A program made the translations under genes and the position numbers. From Paramecium sonneborni (Eukaryota > Ciliophora > Oligohymenophorea > Peniculida > Parameciidae): a stretch of DNA of 64,000 nt. The stretch's first letter is position 1; each line of letters starts with the position of its first letter. The notes under the pieces are model-generated. The model saw only the letters and a program-made list of their open reading frames with translations, was not told where the DNA came from and searched no databases. Positions 1 to 12,629 of the stretch are shown here, one piece after another. The stretch covers positions 19,112-83,111 of the forward strand of contig CAJJDN010000041.1 in NCBI GenBank assembly GCA_905182985.1, read 5' to 3'.

Positions 1-1641
1 TATATGTACTTTCATAAATTAAAAGCCTAAATAATTTATATATATCAATCAATTTATGTTTTAATAATAGTATATATCCAAATGTACTTATAAATCCTAA
101 TCTAATTTTATGTTTTATATTCTTTATTAAATGTTTAGAAATAAATGTGATCAAAACCTAATCATTCTCACATTCAAAATTATGGATATCCTCCAACCAT
201 TAAAATATTATAAATAATTAAAAAAATTATCTTTATTCAATTTGATTTATTGCTAACAACATATATAATTTTTGGACTTCTATCATTTACATCTCCATTG
301 AAGTTGATGCATTCTTCCCACTTACACTACAGTTTATCATGATATTTAAGGTAACCCTGTTTGATATGTACCTTCAACCTATCCCATAATATGACCCTCT
401 TTCAACAGTTTTAAATGGTAGTGGTAAGTAAAGCCAATAGACACTCAAGGTTTATGAACCACTAAGGTTAATATTATACCCTTAGCCTTTATGTTAACCC
501 CAATCATCTCCCATACTTTTACTTTAAGATCCGAAAAATTCTGTTTAAGGATGTCATGTATAAAAAAATTTATTTCTGATAATCCTATTTGAGAAGCATG
601 AAAGGGACCTTTAAGGCGTACTATTCCCTTTTTTTATTCTTTATTTTAAGTTAAATTTCAATTTTATAAAGATCTCTCAATAAATCATATCAATAAATAA
701 ATAGAATATGAAAATTATCAACAATATATTTATTTTTAAAGATACAGTATTTTTAATTATTTTTGTTGTTCATTTCTATTTACATCATTTAATCTGCTTG
801 TTTTCCTTTGTCAATATCATCAAATAGGGGTATATATAATTTTTACCTTTTCATTAATATATAATGGCCCTTTTTGCTAATTCTTACAATTACACCGCAA
901 TTCTATTAAGCTATAATTAAAAAAAATATATACCTAGTTAAGTTTATTTTAAAGCAACTCAATTTTTCTCCTTTAGAATCCATTCTGTCTAATTTATTGA
1001 TTTAATTGAATGTCTAATTTGATTACTTTTAATAGTTATTAAATTTTAATTTTATTGGATTAAAAATCAGATTTAATAATGACAATTATTAAAACTTAAT
1101 TTTAATAATAATCTATTCTGTCTTCTTTTTATCTAAAATAATTGTAATTCTTTTATATGACCTTTTCATTTATGTAAAAATAATACAAAAATAATCAGAA
1201 ACTTTTAATAGGATTCATAAATCCTTTTAGATAAAAGAGTTTAATGATTATGAATAAAAGTCTAATTAAAAAGAAAAAAATAAATACGGCTTACGAAAGG
1301 ATGATAAAATTGCTTCAATATTTATAGAATAAAAATTTCTTAAATGTTATAATTTGTTATCATACTTCAAATCAAGTTTTTAATTTTATGATTCAAAAAC
1401 TAACCTACTATATGGATTCTATTTGAAGATAAGAATTTTAATAAAATGTCAGAATTTTACAATTATTATAGAATTTGAAAATTACAATTACAAGTTTATT
1501 TACATTTGTAATTAAAAATAGAGCTAAAAATCTTTATTTATCATAATCAAATTTCTAAAAAAAAGCATAAAAGGAAGCAAACGAAAATTTGATGATATTA
1601 TTTTGATGTCTTTTATTATATGATATATATTTAATTCATTC
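1..1641. other. gene-poor stretch with one coding-like fragment
   Basis: Very AT-rich DNA with no convincing complete gene in either direction under the ciliate code. The part around 300-640 is visibly richer in C on the plus strand and is listed separately as a possible broken gene. No telomere repeat (GGGGTT or GGGTTT arrays) is present at the window edge, so this is not a chromosome end as far as the sequence shows. Confidence 0.5.
300..640 (-). pseudogene. possible decayed gene fragment, unknown family
   Basis: On the minus strand one frame from about 635 down to 445 reads as a plausible protein (segments such as KVKVWEMIGVNIKAKG and IILTLVVHKP). It ends at an in-frame TGA at 445-447; coding-like text continues in that same frame beyond the stop as far as about 340. 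There is no good Met start and no intron fits to bypass the stop. Composition is less AT-rich than the flanks, as is usual for coding DNA here. I do not recognise the family. It could equally be an exon of a gene whose other parts I failed to find. Confidence 0.25.
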
Positions 1642-2568
1642 TCATTTCTTGCCAAATAGTATCACTAATAATTTTAATAATTCTATGAATAGCATAACTA
1701 TGTCAACATATAAAATGATTGCTCCTAGAATGTAGTCATCTTTTTATAAAGCATGTCTCTAAAAAATAATGCCAATACAAAATACCTTATCTCCAATAAT
1801 CAATTGAGTATCAACAATGACGTATACTGAATAGAGGAATATTGCAAAAACTGAAATGAGGATTTAAAGTAAACGACTTGGAAACAATATAGAGAAAATA
1901 ATTAGCATAAATAAGCATATAACCAAAGACCATAAAAGACCTGTGCAAATTGTGAAATCATCTTTTGTAGTGCAGGCATATAATGTTAAACCAAAGGTCA
2001 TTAATACTGTCATAGATAATGCAATAAATATTAGATCAACTAATAATAAATACAATATAATACTTCCATTTTCATATTCAGTGGCAACATTACAACAAAT
2101 AGCTGAGACTACATATCCTTCACATACAGTGAATGTTGATAATAATATATAATTTTTTGGAACTTTCCTTGCATTTTTTGGATAACAAAACAGGGAGCAG
2201 ATTATTACAAGTGCTGTTATAGAAGCTAACACTAAAAGCCAAACTTAAGTTGCTTCAAATTCTCTCATAGCTGGTAAACTCAATGATAATATTGTAAATG
2301 CAGCTGTATAAAATAATTGGAAGCTTAGGATGGAATACACCTATCATAAAAAAATGTAAAAACGAACTTTTTATATGAATCCTAATCTACTGCTCAAAGA
2401 GGAATCTATAAATTCGGCTTGTGTTTAATGATCATCTTTGTTAATCTTAATCTATTCTTCGTCTCTTTGCATTTTATAAAGAATTTGATAATAAAATATT
2501 GAGTTATAATCATATCCTAAAAAATTAGTAGCAAATTTTTAAATGTTTATTTAATATATTTTCTTCAT
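1642..2568 (-). CDS. TMBIM / Bax inhibitor-1-like membrane protein
   Basis: About 290 residues, close to the usual length of the TMBIM (Lifeguard/Bax inhibitor-1) family, which forms Ca2+-leak channels of ER and Golgi membranes and dampens cell death. After a hydrophilic N-terminus of about 75 residues there are some seven hydrophobic segments. Family signatures are visible: GFIQKVYSIL at the first segment, ALSMTVLMTFGLTLYA followed by TTKDDFT in the middle, and VIVDTQLIIG near the end, then DDYILGAIILYVDIVMLF. Two introns fit: 2341-2367 (27 nt, starts GTT) and 1759-1785 (27 nt, GTATTT...TAG). With them the exon total is a multiple of three. Start chosen at the first Met (MKKIYQ). Stop is TGA. 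Confidence 0.85.
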
Positions 2569-3400
2569 GATTTTTGATTAAAGAATTTTACATCTAAATG
2601 GATAACATTAAAAATATTATAGCTTTTTTCTATAATCTAATCAATTGAATTTTATATTTTATTAATAACTGAATTTACTGAAATATCAATAGAATATATT
2701 ACTTTAATCTGATTTAATGAATAAAGCAATCATTTACAAATTAATAATATAATTAATATCTACTTGAATTTAATATTATTAATATTTTAATATTGAAATC
2801 AAATGAATGAATGACGGAACAAATAGTAAGATGTTTTAACTTTTTTATTTATTCTAAAAATAAGCGTATATTATGTTATGATTAAAGATTTTCCATAAAT
2901 CCAAGATAGGGTTATGAGATAAGATGTTTTTATATAATACATTTTTATTCATATTTATTATAATTTTTTAAATTAATTATATTTTATTTAGCCAAATGTT
3001 TATGAGAAACTTTATTTTCAAAACAAACTCATAAGTTTCTGCTTTTCCTAATATGTCTAAAAATATTACTACATAAATACAATTTAGGAATTTCGAATCA
3101 ACCCAAAGTAATACATTAAGTATTATTTTATTTAAAATTATTTTGGATTTGTATTAACATCAAAACTCTTTACATTTCTGGAATATTTACTTTATTTTTA
3201 AAGTATTTGGAATCACATATTTATTGTCATCAACAGATTAGAATAGTTTTAATTTTTGTTTTAATATATGAATTTTTTAGTTCAATCTATTCAGTCTGTA
3301 TGACTATATATATAACGATTACTAATTTATAATATTTCAAGAATTCGTAAGTTCTAACCTTTGTATTCTCAATGGTTTTATAATAATATATAATTAATAA
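2569..3400. other. intergenic, no supported gene
   Basis: AT-rich. A plus-strand frame from about 2913 to 3304 stays open for some 130 codons under the one-stop code, but its composition (many Phe, Tyr and Ile codons) and lack of any motif make chance likely, since TGA is rare in such DNA. Confidence 0.4.
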
Positions 3401-4043
3401 TCAATATTGCTACTACTTTAAAGTAATTATTTCTGATTATAGAATTGCAATCTATTGGAGCAGTTTTTTTTCTTTTTTTTTCTTAAATTCTAAAACTTGT
3501 TTCATTCTTTCAATGATTGTTTGAAATTATTGATTATTTCTTAAAATTATTGGTCTCTTTTTATTTGATTTGCTTGATTTAGTTTACAGATCAGCATAAT
3601 CAATAGATTTTGAAATATAAGATGAATCGGTAATTTTGCCAAACGCATTTGAAGTAAATTATGATGGTTAATTTGAATTTAGTATTCTAGGCTTATAATG
3701 AAAAAAATATAAATACTTTCAGCTTGAATTTAAGAAATGCTTACTTATATGAATCATAAAAAGATGTCAAAGGTTGTTTTTGTATTTTGGAGAGAGTACA
3801 ATATTAAGATTTTGCTCTTGGTTTTGGTAATCTATCTGATTCGATTGTTTTTTTTGACATCCAATCTGATAATGTTTCATGCCTTTGCTTTATACCAAAT
3901 CTGTGATCATCATCTGAATGTTTTACTTATGACTTAGCTTGTCTGTTTTTTTTCAGATTCAAATAACAATTATTTAGATTATACATTTTTTCCATAAAGT
4001 AAAATAGTTTTTTACAATATATTCCATTTTACATACTCATCAT
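3401..4043 (-). CDS. hypothetical protein, basic, C-terminal coiled coil
   Basis: About 205 residues, unrecognised. The middle is hydrophilic (HSDDDHRFGIKQRHETLSDW) and the C-terminal 50 residues are Lys/Gln-rich and predicted helical (IIERMKQVLEFKKKKEKKLL). One intron of 25 nt fits, beginning GTATTTATA and ending TTATAAG; it is needed to reach the coiled-coil frame, and the exon total is then divisible by three. The start could also be the Met at 3995. The plus strand over 3737-3937 is also open but uses atypical Leu codons and is judged a shadow of this gene. Confidence 0.55.
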
Positions 4044-4318
4044 ATTCTAAACATATTTTGTTTAAATACTAAATAATAGAAAGTTAAAAACATACATAAA
4101 TCTTAAATATGCTTGAAAAAAGAATCTTTGCTTAATAAAAGTAGAGTATTTTCAATAATATTATATGATTTAATAATAGTATAGGTAATCATGATAAAAA
4201 AATAAAAGTCTAAAGTTTGTTATTTCTTCAATTAATAGATAATAAGTTCTCTAATTCTAAACTCAATTTCAACATTTCTTATTAATTTATTTTATTTTGC
4301 AAGACTAACTTCAAATTA

Positions 4319-5904
4319 ATGTATTCCCATTAAAATAGTGCACTTGACCCAAGCATGTTAACATCAACTCATGTTGAAACAGATTCAAATTAGTAGTAAG
4401 AAAATCAAGAAGAGATTGAGAATTTGAGTTATATAAAAAAAGAATTAGAAGACTAATAACTAATAACAAACTTTGATTTGAATCTAGCCAATTTAGTTTT
4501 AAGAAGAAGTATTTTCAATAATTAAATTAAGGTTATGTTTATGAAGATTAATTAACTAAATTTGAAAAAATTTTAGAAAAAAATCCATCTTGTGTGGAAG
4601 CACTTGTTTAAAAGGGTATATATTTATAAATAATTTCTAGCTAAACTTCTTATTAATATTTAAAAATTTGATGATGCTTTAGAATGTTGTAATCTAGCCA
4701 TATTACATGATAATGGCTGTTTGTCAGCTTATTTTGAAAAAGGTAATTAGTTGTTTGTCCATTTAGCTAAATTATTTTGTAAATAATAAAAGATTGATGA
4801 TGCAATTAAAGTTTATGAAACTATTTTATCTAAATAACCAAAGAATAATGAAGCAATCCAAGAATTATGTAATTTATGATTGAAAACAAATAGCTTCACT
4901 TTAAAATTAAAATCAATAGATTTAGAAGGCACTCAAATATTATGACTAATTATTAGCTTTTGATAGAAAAAATAAATTTATCTATGTAGAAAAAGCTAAA
5001 TTATTATAAAAATAAAACAAATTTGAATTGGCTATAAAATGTTGTGATTAATTATTGACTTTTGATCCTTATGAAAAATATGGATATTTATAAAAAGGTG
5101 CCTCTATTGTTAATTTATAGCCCTATTATATTCATAAATTAATGAACCTTAATTAGCTATTGAATGTTACGAAAAAGTAATAGAAATTGACTCAACAAAT
5201 AAATATGCTTATTTATCAAAAGGTTTGAAATAATCAAATATTAGTTAAATTATTATTTGAATTGAAAAATTATGAGAAAGCTTTAAAATATTGTGATAAG
5301 ATTTTAAATTTTGATCCCAAAGAAATATATGCTATGATATAGAAAGGTAAACAAATTTATTATATGAATTAGCAAAAATTTTAGAATTTCTATAAAGATA
5401 TGATTAAGCAATTAAATGTTGGGATGAGATTATTAACTAAGAATAAAATAAAACAGAACCAAGTGTAGAAAAAGGTAAATTAATTATATTTTGTTAGCTA
5501 GAATTTTACTTAAGCAGAATAAATCTAAAGAAGCAATAAAATGTCTCGAAGTTGTTTTATCAAATAATAAAGCTAATAGAGATGCTAATATATAAAAAGG
5601 TAAATTAAGTATCCTAATTGTAGCTTAAATATTAATGTAATAAGGTTCATTAGAATAAGCTGTTTAATGTTGCCAATAAATTTTGAACTAAGACCCAGTA
5701 TCAGAAAGAGCATGGCATTATTGTGGTAAGAGTTTATAAGAATTTTAAAAAGGACAAGCATATAAATTCTTGAATTAATTGAGTGAAGCCTTAAAATGCT
5801 ATGAAGAGATATTAAGATTAAATAGCAACGATTGGTATTCTTAAAACTAAGTTAAAGAAATTAAAGAATAGTTAAAAAAATAAAAAATAATAAAAAATGA
5901 TTGA
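4319..5904 (+). CDS. TPR-repeat protein with introns at the same repeat position
   Basis: About 456 residues made almost entirely of 34-residue tetratricopeptide-like repeats (for example KFDDALECCNLAILHDNG, KIDDAIKVYETILSKQPKN, QLAIECYEKVIEIDSTN). TPR arrays are protein-binding scaffolds, and ciliates have many such genes of unknown partner. Nine short introns (22-26 nt) are needed. With all nine removed the length is an exact multiple of three and the frame is open to TGA at 5902-5904. Seven of the introns sit at the same place in successive repeats, directly after the codon AAA (or AAG) plus one G (phase 1), e.g. 4616-4640 and 4743-4766, which points to growth of the gene by exon duplication. 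No transmembrane or signal segment is visible. Confidence 0.8.
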
Positions 5905-6097
5905 GATTTACATCATATTATTAAATAGATATATTAAATTAATCAATATCAATGGATTAATTCATCTAAACTATTTTTTTGATATTTTCAGGTTTCTCTT
6001 TCAATATACTTTTCAAAATTTATTTAAAGTTATTTTTTAACTAAACCAAATAAATAAGTTTTTTTAATTTTCAATCATTTAACCATTGCCTCTTATA

Positions 6098-7305
6098 TCA
6101 AATATTAAAAATTAGTTTAATCTCATTATTTTAATATTCTATTTATTTTCCTAGATTTATAGATTGAAGTAAAATAATATCTTTTATTCTAAAATCATAT
6201 TCAAAGTTTTCTTATAATTACTTACATATTTCAACTGATTTGTATTTATTTTACTATTAATGAACCCTTTTTATAATATAATCAAAAAATTTACAACTAT
6301 TTATTTTTCAGATTAATTCCTATAAGATTACTTGTATTTTCTGTTTTATTATCATTTTAAGAATAAAATATTTCATAAATATAGCTTAGCACAATACTTC
6401 TTAGTCACAAAATTAAAATAATTCACTTTTATCCTTTCTTTTTAAACAAAATAATTATTTATTCTGTAAGCTTGATGTTAAATATTTCATTTCATACCTT
6501 TTTCTTAATTATTGAGAAAATATAAATATCTATCAAATTAATTAGAAGAAAAAGATAAAAACATAAAACAGTTTATAAACATGATTTTCAAGTCATATCA
6601 AAATATTTATCAGTTTAATCTTAAAAAGCAAAAATGTTTCTGAATAAGGATAATCTGCCATTTTTTGATTTCAAAGATTTTCATAATTAGTTCAGATTCA
6701 TTTTCTTTACTTCCTAAATTCTAGCAAGCCTTAAATATATATTGTGAAAGTTTTTAAGTTATATTTTTTACTTTTTTTAAAGGTATTTATTATTAATCCT
6801 AAAATTTTATCGTTCTTCAAACTCTGAAAATTTGCTATGGTTTTTAGAATAATGAATTTTAATATTTGATTAATTTTCTTCAAACTTTGATTTTATATAA
6901 ATAAACATGGCTAGTTAAGAATGCTTATGTAAAAGAGTAAACTTTCATCAATTTATTTTTTAGTATATTCTTCTATAATTATTATTTAAATAATTTAAAA
7001 GCTTCGAAAGTCTGATTAAAATTAATATCTACTCTCCAATATTATTAGATGTAATTTAAACAGAGTTGGCAAGGTAAATAAAATTTTCTTATTTAAACAG
7101 GGTAAATACTTTCTAGCAATATTTATCCCAAGATTTAAGTTGATTACTAATCAAAGAATTGAAAAATTTGAATATCTTTCCAAGACATTCGAAATATACT
7201 TTGGATGATTTACAGAGATAATTCGAACTTCTTTTCCTTACATTTTTATATGTATAAATGTATTGACAAAAAGACTGATATTTTAATTATTTCAACTCTA
7301 TACAT
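6098..7305 (-). CDS. hypothetical protein, several exons
   Basis: Minus-strand coding region of unknown function. The first exon is open for about 145 codons from the Met at 7303-7305 (MYRVEIIKISVFL), preceded in frame by TGA, and carries segments such as NYIQQYWRVDINFNQTFEAF. An intron of 22 nt (GTTTATTTATATAAAATCAAAG) leads to FEENQSNIKIHYSKNHSKF. Downstream pieces in other frames (ACQNLGSKENESELIMKIFE, then VEICKQLQENFEYDFRIKD) look coding too and reach a TGA at 6098-6100, but I could not fix all joins. The lower boundary and exon structure are therefore approximate. Confidence 0.45.
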
Positions 7306-7426
7306 ATGAATTCATTTTAGAGACATAATTATATATTGATTATTGTTAAAATTTGTTCTTCTCAAATTCTTGAGTTTAACAATTAGAAATAAATAAGATC
7401 GTAGAAAATGATTTTAGAAATAAAAA

Positions 7427-8724
7427 ATGAATATTATTTTTTTAATGTACTAAGTATTTCTCTTTTTCTTAGCTTAAGTTTAGTGTATACTTTACTAATT
7501 TAATGCTACAAATCAATATTTATTAGTGTAGAATGAAGTAGAGTAATGGACATAAATGAAAATACAAATCTATGAACATAATGTGAAATAGAGTGAAGCA
7601 ATTGATAATTATGAAAAATATTTGCAGATTTATTAGAATTTGACAATAGGATAGTATTATGAACTAGAAATAGTTATAATTCCAGAGGCAAACTTTAAAA
7701 TTCAATAAAGAAATTAAAAAGATTGCCCTAAATAATGTTCTAATAATGGAGATTGTATAAATGCTAACTGCATGTGTTATGAATCATTTTGTGGGTAATG
7801 TATTAAGTTATTAAAATTATAGATCACGATGCTAATTTGAAATAAAAAGTTACTATAATATTCAATAATATAATATTGAATTAGATTAATTTGAAACTTA
7901 GTATTTTAAATTACAGTATCAATAATCAGATTTGATAAATGAACAAGGGTAATTAATATTTATTAAGATAGAGATAGACAAAAAAATTGATTGTGTCAAC
8001 AAATAATACAATCGATATTCAAGTCTATTTAGTTTTACCATATTAAAGTACATTAACAAGTATTCAAAATGAATACATATTATACAATAAGTCACTTAAT
8101 GAGATTACTTCAATAGACTTTTCGTCATTTTATTAACCATTTAGTAGTTCTTCAATTATTTACACATTTTTTTTTATATTTCAAAATTACAATACTTCTA
8201 AACAAAGATATTTAATTACTTTTGAATTGAAAAACTAAGAGATAACATTTTAAGATTTTATTTTAGTTACTATTCTTAGTGTTGTAGCTTTTATAATATT
8301 ATTAATTGTAATATTTATAGTCAGAAGAAGATGTCAATATATTTAAATAAGTAGGCTAAAATATTCAGATCATCAATAACCGAAAATAGATATTGTTGGA
8401 TAATTGCCAATAATATCTCCTGCAAAAGATTAAGAATGTATAATTTGTTTAGATTTATTGGAAAAGTACTAATGTAGATTTACTTCTTGTAAACATATAT
8501 TTCATGATTAATGTTTGAATGAATGGTTACAAATATAATAAACTTGCCCATTATGTAGAGAAAATTTGTTTGAAGAAGAAGCAATAAAAACTATGAAAAT
8601 TAGAAATTTAAGTTCTTCATCTTTAGTTGCTGGATAATTTTCTATTATATAAAGTGAAAGACAACCAATCTAATAAATGATACTTTCAAGATCAATGAGT
8701 AATAGATTAGCTGCATTTTAATGA
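7427..8724 (+). CDS. membrane-anchored RING-H2 E3 ubiquitin ligase with EGF-like domain
   Basis: About 416 residues. A hydrophobic signal peptide (MNIIFLMYQVFLFFLAQ) is followed by a luminal/extracellular part with a short EGF-like cysteine motif (DCPKQCSNNGDCINANCMC), then one transmembrane helix near residues 280-300 (ILVTILSVVAFIILLIVIF), and a cytosolic RING-H2 finger: CIICLDLL, then CKHIFHDQC and CPLC, in C-x2-C / C-x-H-x2-H-x2-C / C-x2-C order. RING-H2 proteins pass ubiquitin from an E2 to a substrate; this one would act at a membrane, probably endosomal or plasma. Introns: 7795-7822 (28 nt) and 7949-7967 (19 nt, ends AAG; needed for frame, unusually short). Stop TGA at 8722-8724. Confidence 0.82.
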
Positions 8725-9260
8725 ATCTGTTAATATAATTATAATTCTAAATTATTTTCTTCTATTATAAGAACTAAAATTGGAAAAATAAATACAATAT
8801 TAAATTAGTCTTAAAATAGATAGTTAAAACAATAAGAACAATCAGAACTAAAAAATTTTTTAATTATTTATTTATCAATTTTTGTTTAATTTTAAAATCA
8901 ATTTCTTAACTTTAAGTTTATTCCTGAAAACAGATAGTTATTTGTTTTTCTACATCTCCTTATTGTAATTCATTTAAACCACATAGATTATAGTACTCAT
9001 AGTAAATTTTCAATAATTATTCTTTTACTAAGTTCCTCAAATAGTATAAAGGATAAAAAGCATTTTATTAGATTTACTATTAAGGTTTATAATTTATATA
9101 AATAAGCTATATTCCAATTAAATCAATTAAAAATTTTATTATTAAATAATTAATAAATCTGAGTGAAATCCAGCTTTTATTTAATATATAGAAATATACT
9201 ATAAAAAACTTAATTTTATAATTATTAAAAGTCACTTAAAATTGAAGTAAATAAATTTTT
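8725..9260. other. intergenic, no supported gene
   Basis: AT-rich spacer between two plus-strand genes. No motif-bearing frame and no RNA-like structure noticed. It would hold the 3' end of the RING gene and the promoter of the next gene. Confidence 0.5.
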
Positions 9261-9686
9261 ATGATGAAAAAATAGAAATAGCTTTCAGAAATAAATGAAA
9301 AATTTGAAGATCGGATAAATTGTTCATTATTTGGCTTAAATCTCAAATCTTCTTCAGAAATTTTACTATAAACTAAAATTCCCAGAAAAATAAGTTTGAT
9401 AGAACTAAGGTTAAAAAAGACTAATCTACAAAAAAATATTAACGAAGAAAATAGAAAATATAATTTTACAAAGATTGCAGCTTTGGATATAATTAAAGAA
9501 GCTAAAATTAATTTGTAGAATTCTTAACAACTTCGATTTTAAGTCAAATAAAAAAAAATAAAAACTTTAAGTCTAGAAAATATATCAGAAGGGTTGAATT
9601 TCACTTTCGCTCAAAATGTTTCCAATAAATAAAATATAATGAAATAATTTACTTCGAATCGATTGAATAAAAAATTTTTTATTTGA
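9261..9686 (+). CDS. small hypothetical protein
   Basis: Single uninterrupted frame of 141 codons plus TGA, starting MMKKQKQLSEINEKFE. The product is basic, Lys/Asn-rich and mostly helical (SLIELRLKKTNLQKNINEEN). No signal peptide, membrane segment or known motif. Codon use (AGA, AAA, TTA, TAA/TAG for Gln) matches neighbouring genes, which favours a real gene. Function unknown. Confidence 0.5.
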
Positions 9687-9857
9687 TTTTATAATAAAAA
9701 TATTACTACATAAAATTATATTATTGTTTATAATAAGTAGCTATTAATTAAAATGTATAATTTTAAATCTTTATGTTTATATAATTAATATGTGTAGGAT
9801 GAATAAAAATATATACATTATAGTTTTATGATTTTTTTATGAAAATTATTATTATTA

Positions 9858-12530
9858 TCATATATTGTTGCATACCTAAGGGTATATTTCTTTAGAATTA
9901 TTGGGTCTTTATAATTTATTTGGATTAGCTGAATAAGTCCAAAAGTGAGCAGGTGATTTTTATGATATGTCACCTATGCTTCCATCAACACAAAGAACTA
10001 ACCAAGTTAGATTTGGTTCATGTTTAAGATTATCAACTTATGGTAATTAGTATCTAATGATTGGTCTTTCTTATTCAGAAGCATAGAGGGTTATGATAGG
10101 TTTAATTTCTTAAAAAATTGGATCATTATTAATTTATGATGTATCAATAGAATGTCCTTGTTATTTTTTAATATTTAATTCTTTTATTTTAGGATCTAGA
10201 GGGTCAAAATATACAAAAAAAGTATATTTTCTTTGTGCTAATTGATTGATATAGATAGATTAGGCATTTTAATTTCCATAAAACTTCATGCCACCACAAT
10301 TATCATTAAAAAAGCCAACTGTACATTCTATATAAGAAGCACCTAATAACAAATTAAATTTAGTATGTTTAGGAGTTTCTAAGACTACTGAAAATTAACC
10401 TTTAATAGTAGATCTAGGTATCATAGTCACTTCAAGACTTTTAGTTTATTCAGTGTTTTTAAATTTATTACAATATAAATAATATCCTTTTTTTTCAGCA
10501 CCAAAATAATATTCTTTAACAACCATATTATATAAAATGCTATCCTAATCTACTGTAACTAAAATAGTAATAAATAAATAAAATACTTAATCTAGATGGG
10601 ATTGGCTTAACTTTTCCACAATCATTTTCATTTTTATAGAAATATAATATAACATCATTTAATTCTTATCCAGTTTAGATATCAATAATATTGACTTAAA
10701 GATTTGTAAATTTAAGATTATTTATATATTCTTTTTAACTTTATGAGAAACTCCTTTCTTCTTAATGATTTCTATGTTTTTACCATAATAACCTAGTATT
10801 TTAAGCAGTTTCTATTTAATAAATATCAACTTAAATCTATCTATCAGTATCACTACAAATTTAAACATGATTTTATAAAATATTTTTAATTTCATCTTTG
10901 TTTCCTTAAACTCCAAACATTCCATCAGTAGCATCATTTGCTTAAGGATATAGAATATTCTTAATCATTAATTTAGGAATGTATGATACATTAGGAGAAT
11001 TAACATATTCTGTTACAACAACTTGCATTTGAGGAGCTAAAATAGTTACCCTAGATACTCCTTTTAATTCAATATCTTTATTATTATTTTACTATTTGTA
11101 AATATTCAAAAAAGGTTCACATCCAGTTACATTTTCAATTCCAGTTGGATAAACAAGTGGATTTTTATTAGCTTTAATTACTTTTTAATTTTCAATAATA
11201 AAATTATCAATTTAAGGAGGTAATTTAGGAACAGAGAATACTAAAAGAAATGAAAAAACACAAACAACAATTGCAATTAAAACAAATATCCAATCTAAAG
11301 TTCTATTTGGTATTTATTATGTTTTAACACTTGTATCAACTTATAATAAAGCCATAGACAAAGCAAATCCACTTATTACTAATAATAATATTGAAAATCC
11401 TGCTTTAAATAAATTAGATGACATTGAATCAGAAAAAGCATTACAACAAGATACATTTAAACATTTCTAAGTTGAATCTGTTTCCCATGATATTGCTTAA
11501 TTTTATGGATCACATACTATATTTTCTAAATATTTATTGCATTATGCATTTTCTTTTATCCAACTCTAATGAGTATTTCTCATTTATTGAGTACATTCAT
11601 CAATATAAGTAGTTCTTACTTATTCACTAAGTCTTATTACATGAAAAGAACAAGCTGCGATTAAAAATATAATAATTAAATTAGCATAGCCTACTGTTTC
11701 AAATAAATCTTGTCTATAAAGGAATGTTAAAACAAAAGAAATTAAAGCTGTTATTATTGCTCCTATAGCTAAAATTTAAAATATCGTAAATGTACGATTT
11801 GATTAAACAGGAGAATATGGAATTGTTAATTCTGATAATACTTAATTTGTGTACAGAATTGTAAATGATGCAATTATGATTGTTATTAAAGAAAATACAT
11901 AAATACATACTCTTAATTAATTCTTCTATTGAATTGTGATATAACTAGTAAAAGCTACATACATTAGCATTAAACTTATTATGATCATAATTGGTATTGC
12001 TATATACAATCCATAAGTGTAATAACTCATATATTCTGTTGGAGTTGTTTAACTATCATAATGTTTTGCCAAATAAAAATCTTTTCCTATTCTATACCAA
12101 AATACAATTAACACTAATAAAAAACAATTAAATAAAATGTTAAGGAATGATCCCAAAAATACTGCAATGGAAATTCTTTAATCAACTTCCAAAACTTCAT
12201 GTGATTATTGATAATCATCCTATGTTCTCACTGCAGTTGTATTAAACCAATAAAATATGATACCCTAAATTCAAATTAACGATTATTATTACACATAAAA
12301 TTAATGAGACTAGGGCAGACACTAACAATAGTATCATTAATGTAAAAGAATATTTATTGAAAAATATTAAGGATATAATTATTAATGCAATAGCTAAAAG
12401 AAAAGTTAAAATAGTTAATCTTGTTGACAATTCTAAGAAATATTATTATTTAAATACTTTATTTAGCTAATAATTCTCTCTCAGACCATCCTTCACTATA
12501 CTTATGGCATTTTTAACTGATCACTTCCAT
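9858..12530 (-). CDS. large multi-pass membrane protein with long C-terminal ectodomain
   Basis: About 863 residues. After a short N-terminus (MEVISQKCHKYSEGWSEREL) there are about eight hydrophobic segments in the first half (e.g. LTILTFLLAIALIIISLIFF, ISIAVFLGSFLNILFNCFLL). They are interrupted by a Cys-rich loop (CTQQMR...CNKYLENIVC...CLNVSCCNAF) whose Cys-Cys and following TM recall a tetraspanin large loop. Past the last TM (IFVLIAIVVCVFSFLLVFSV) comes a domain of some 430 residues with paired cysteines. Three introns fit: 12433-12457, 12265-12292 and 10559-10586 (25, 28, 28 nt), giving an exact codon multiple. I do not recognise the family; tetraspanin relationship is only a resemblance. 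Confidence 0.7.
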
Positions 12531-12629
12531 ATTAACTGTAAATTTTATATTATTATTATCAATATCAAATATTTACTAATTCTTTTATTTATATTAAAAT
12601 AAAATTTGAATATAAAATTAATATTTCTT

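Noticed and set aside
2913..3304. Plus-strand frame open for about 130 codons
   Set aside because: With TGA as the only stop, frames of this length occur by chance in AT-rich DNA; no motif or coding-like composition.
3737..3937. Plus-strand open frame of 66 codons
   Set aside because: It is antisense to a better minus-strand gene with an intron and typical codon use, and it uses CTT/CTC/CTG/TTG Leu codons unlike neighbouring genes.
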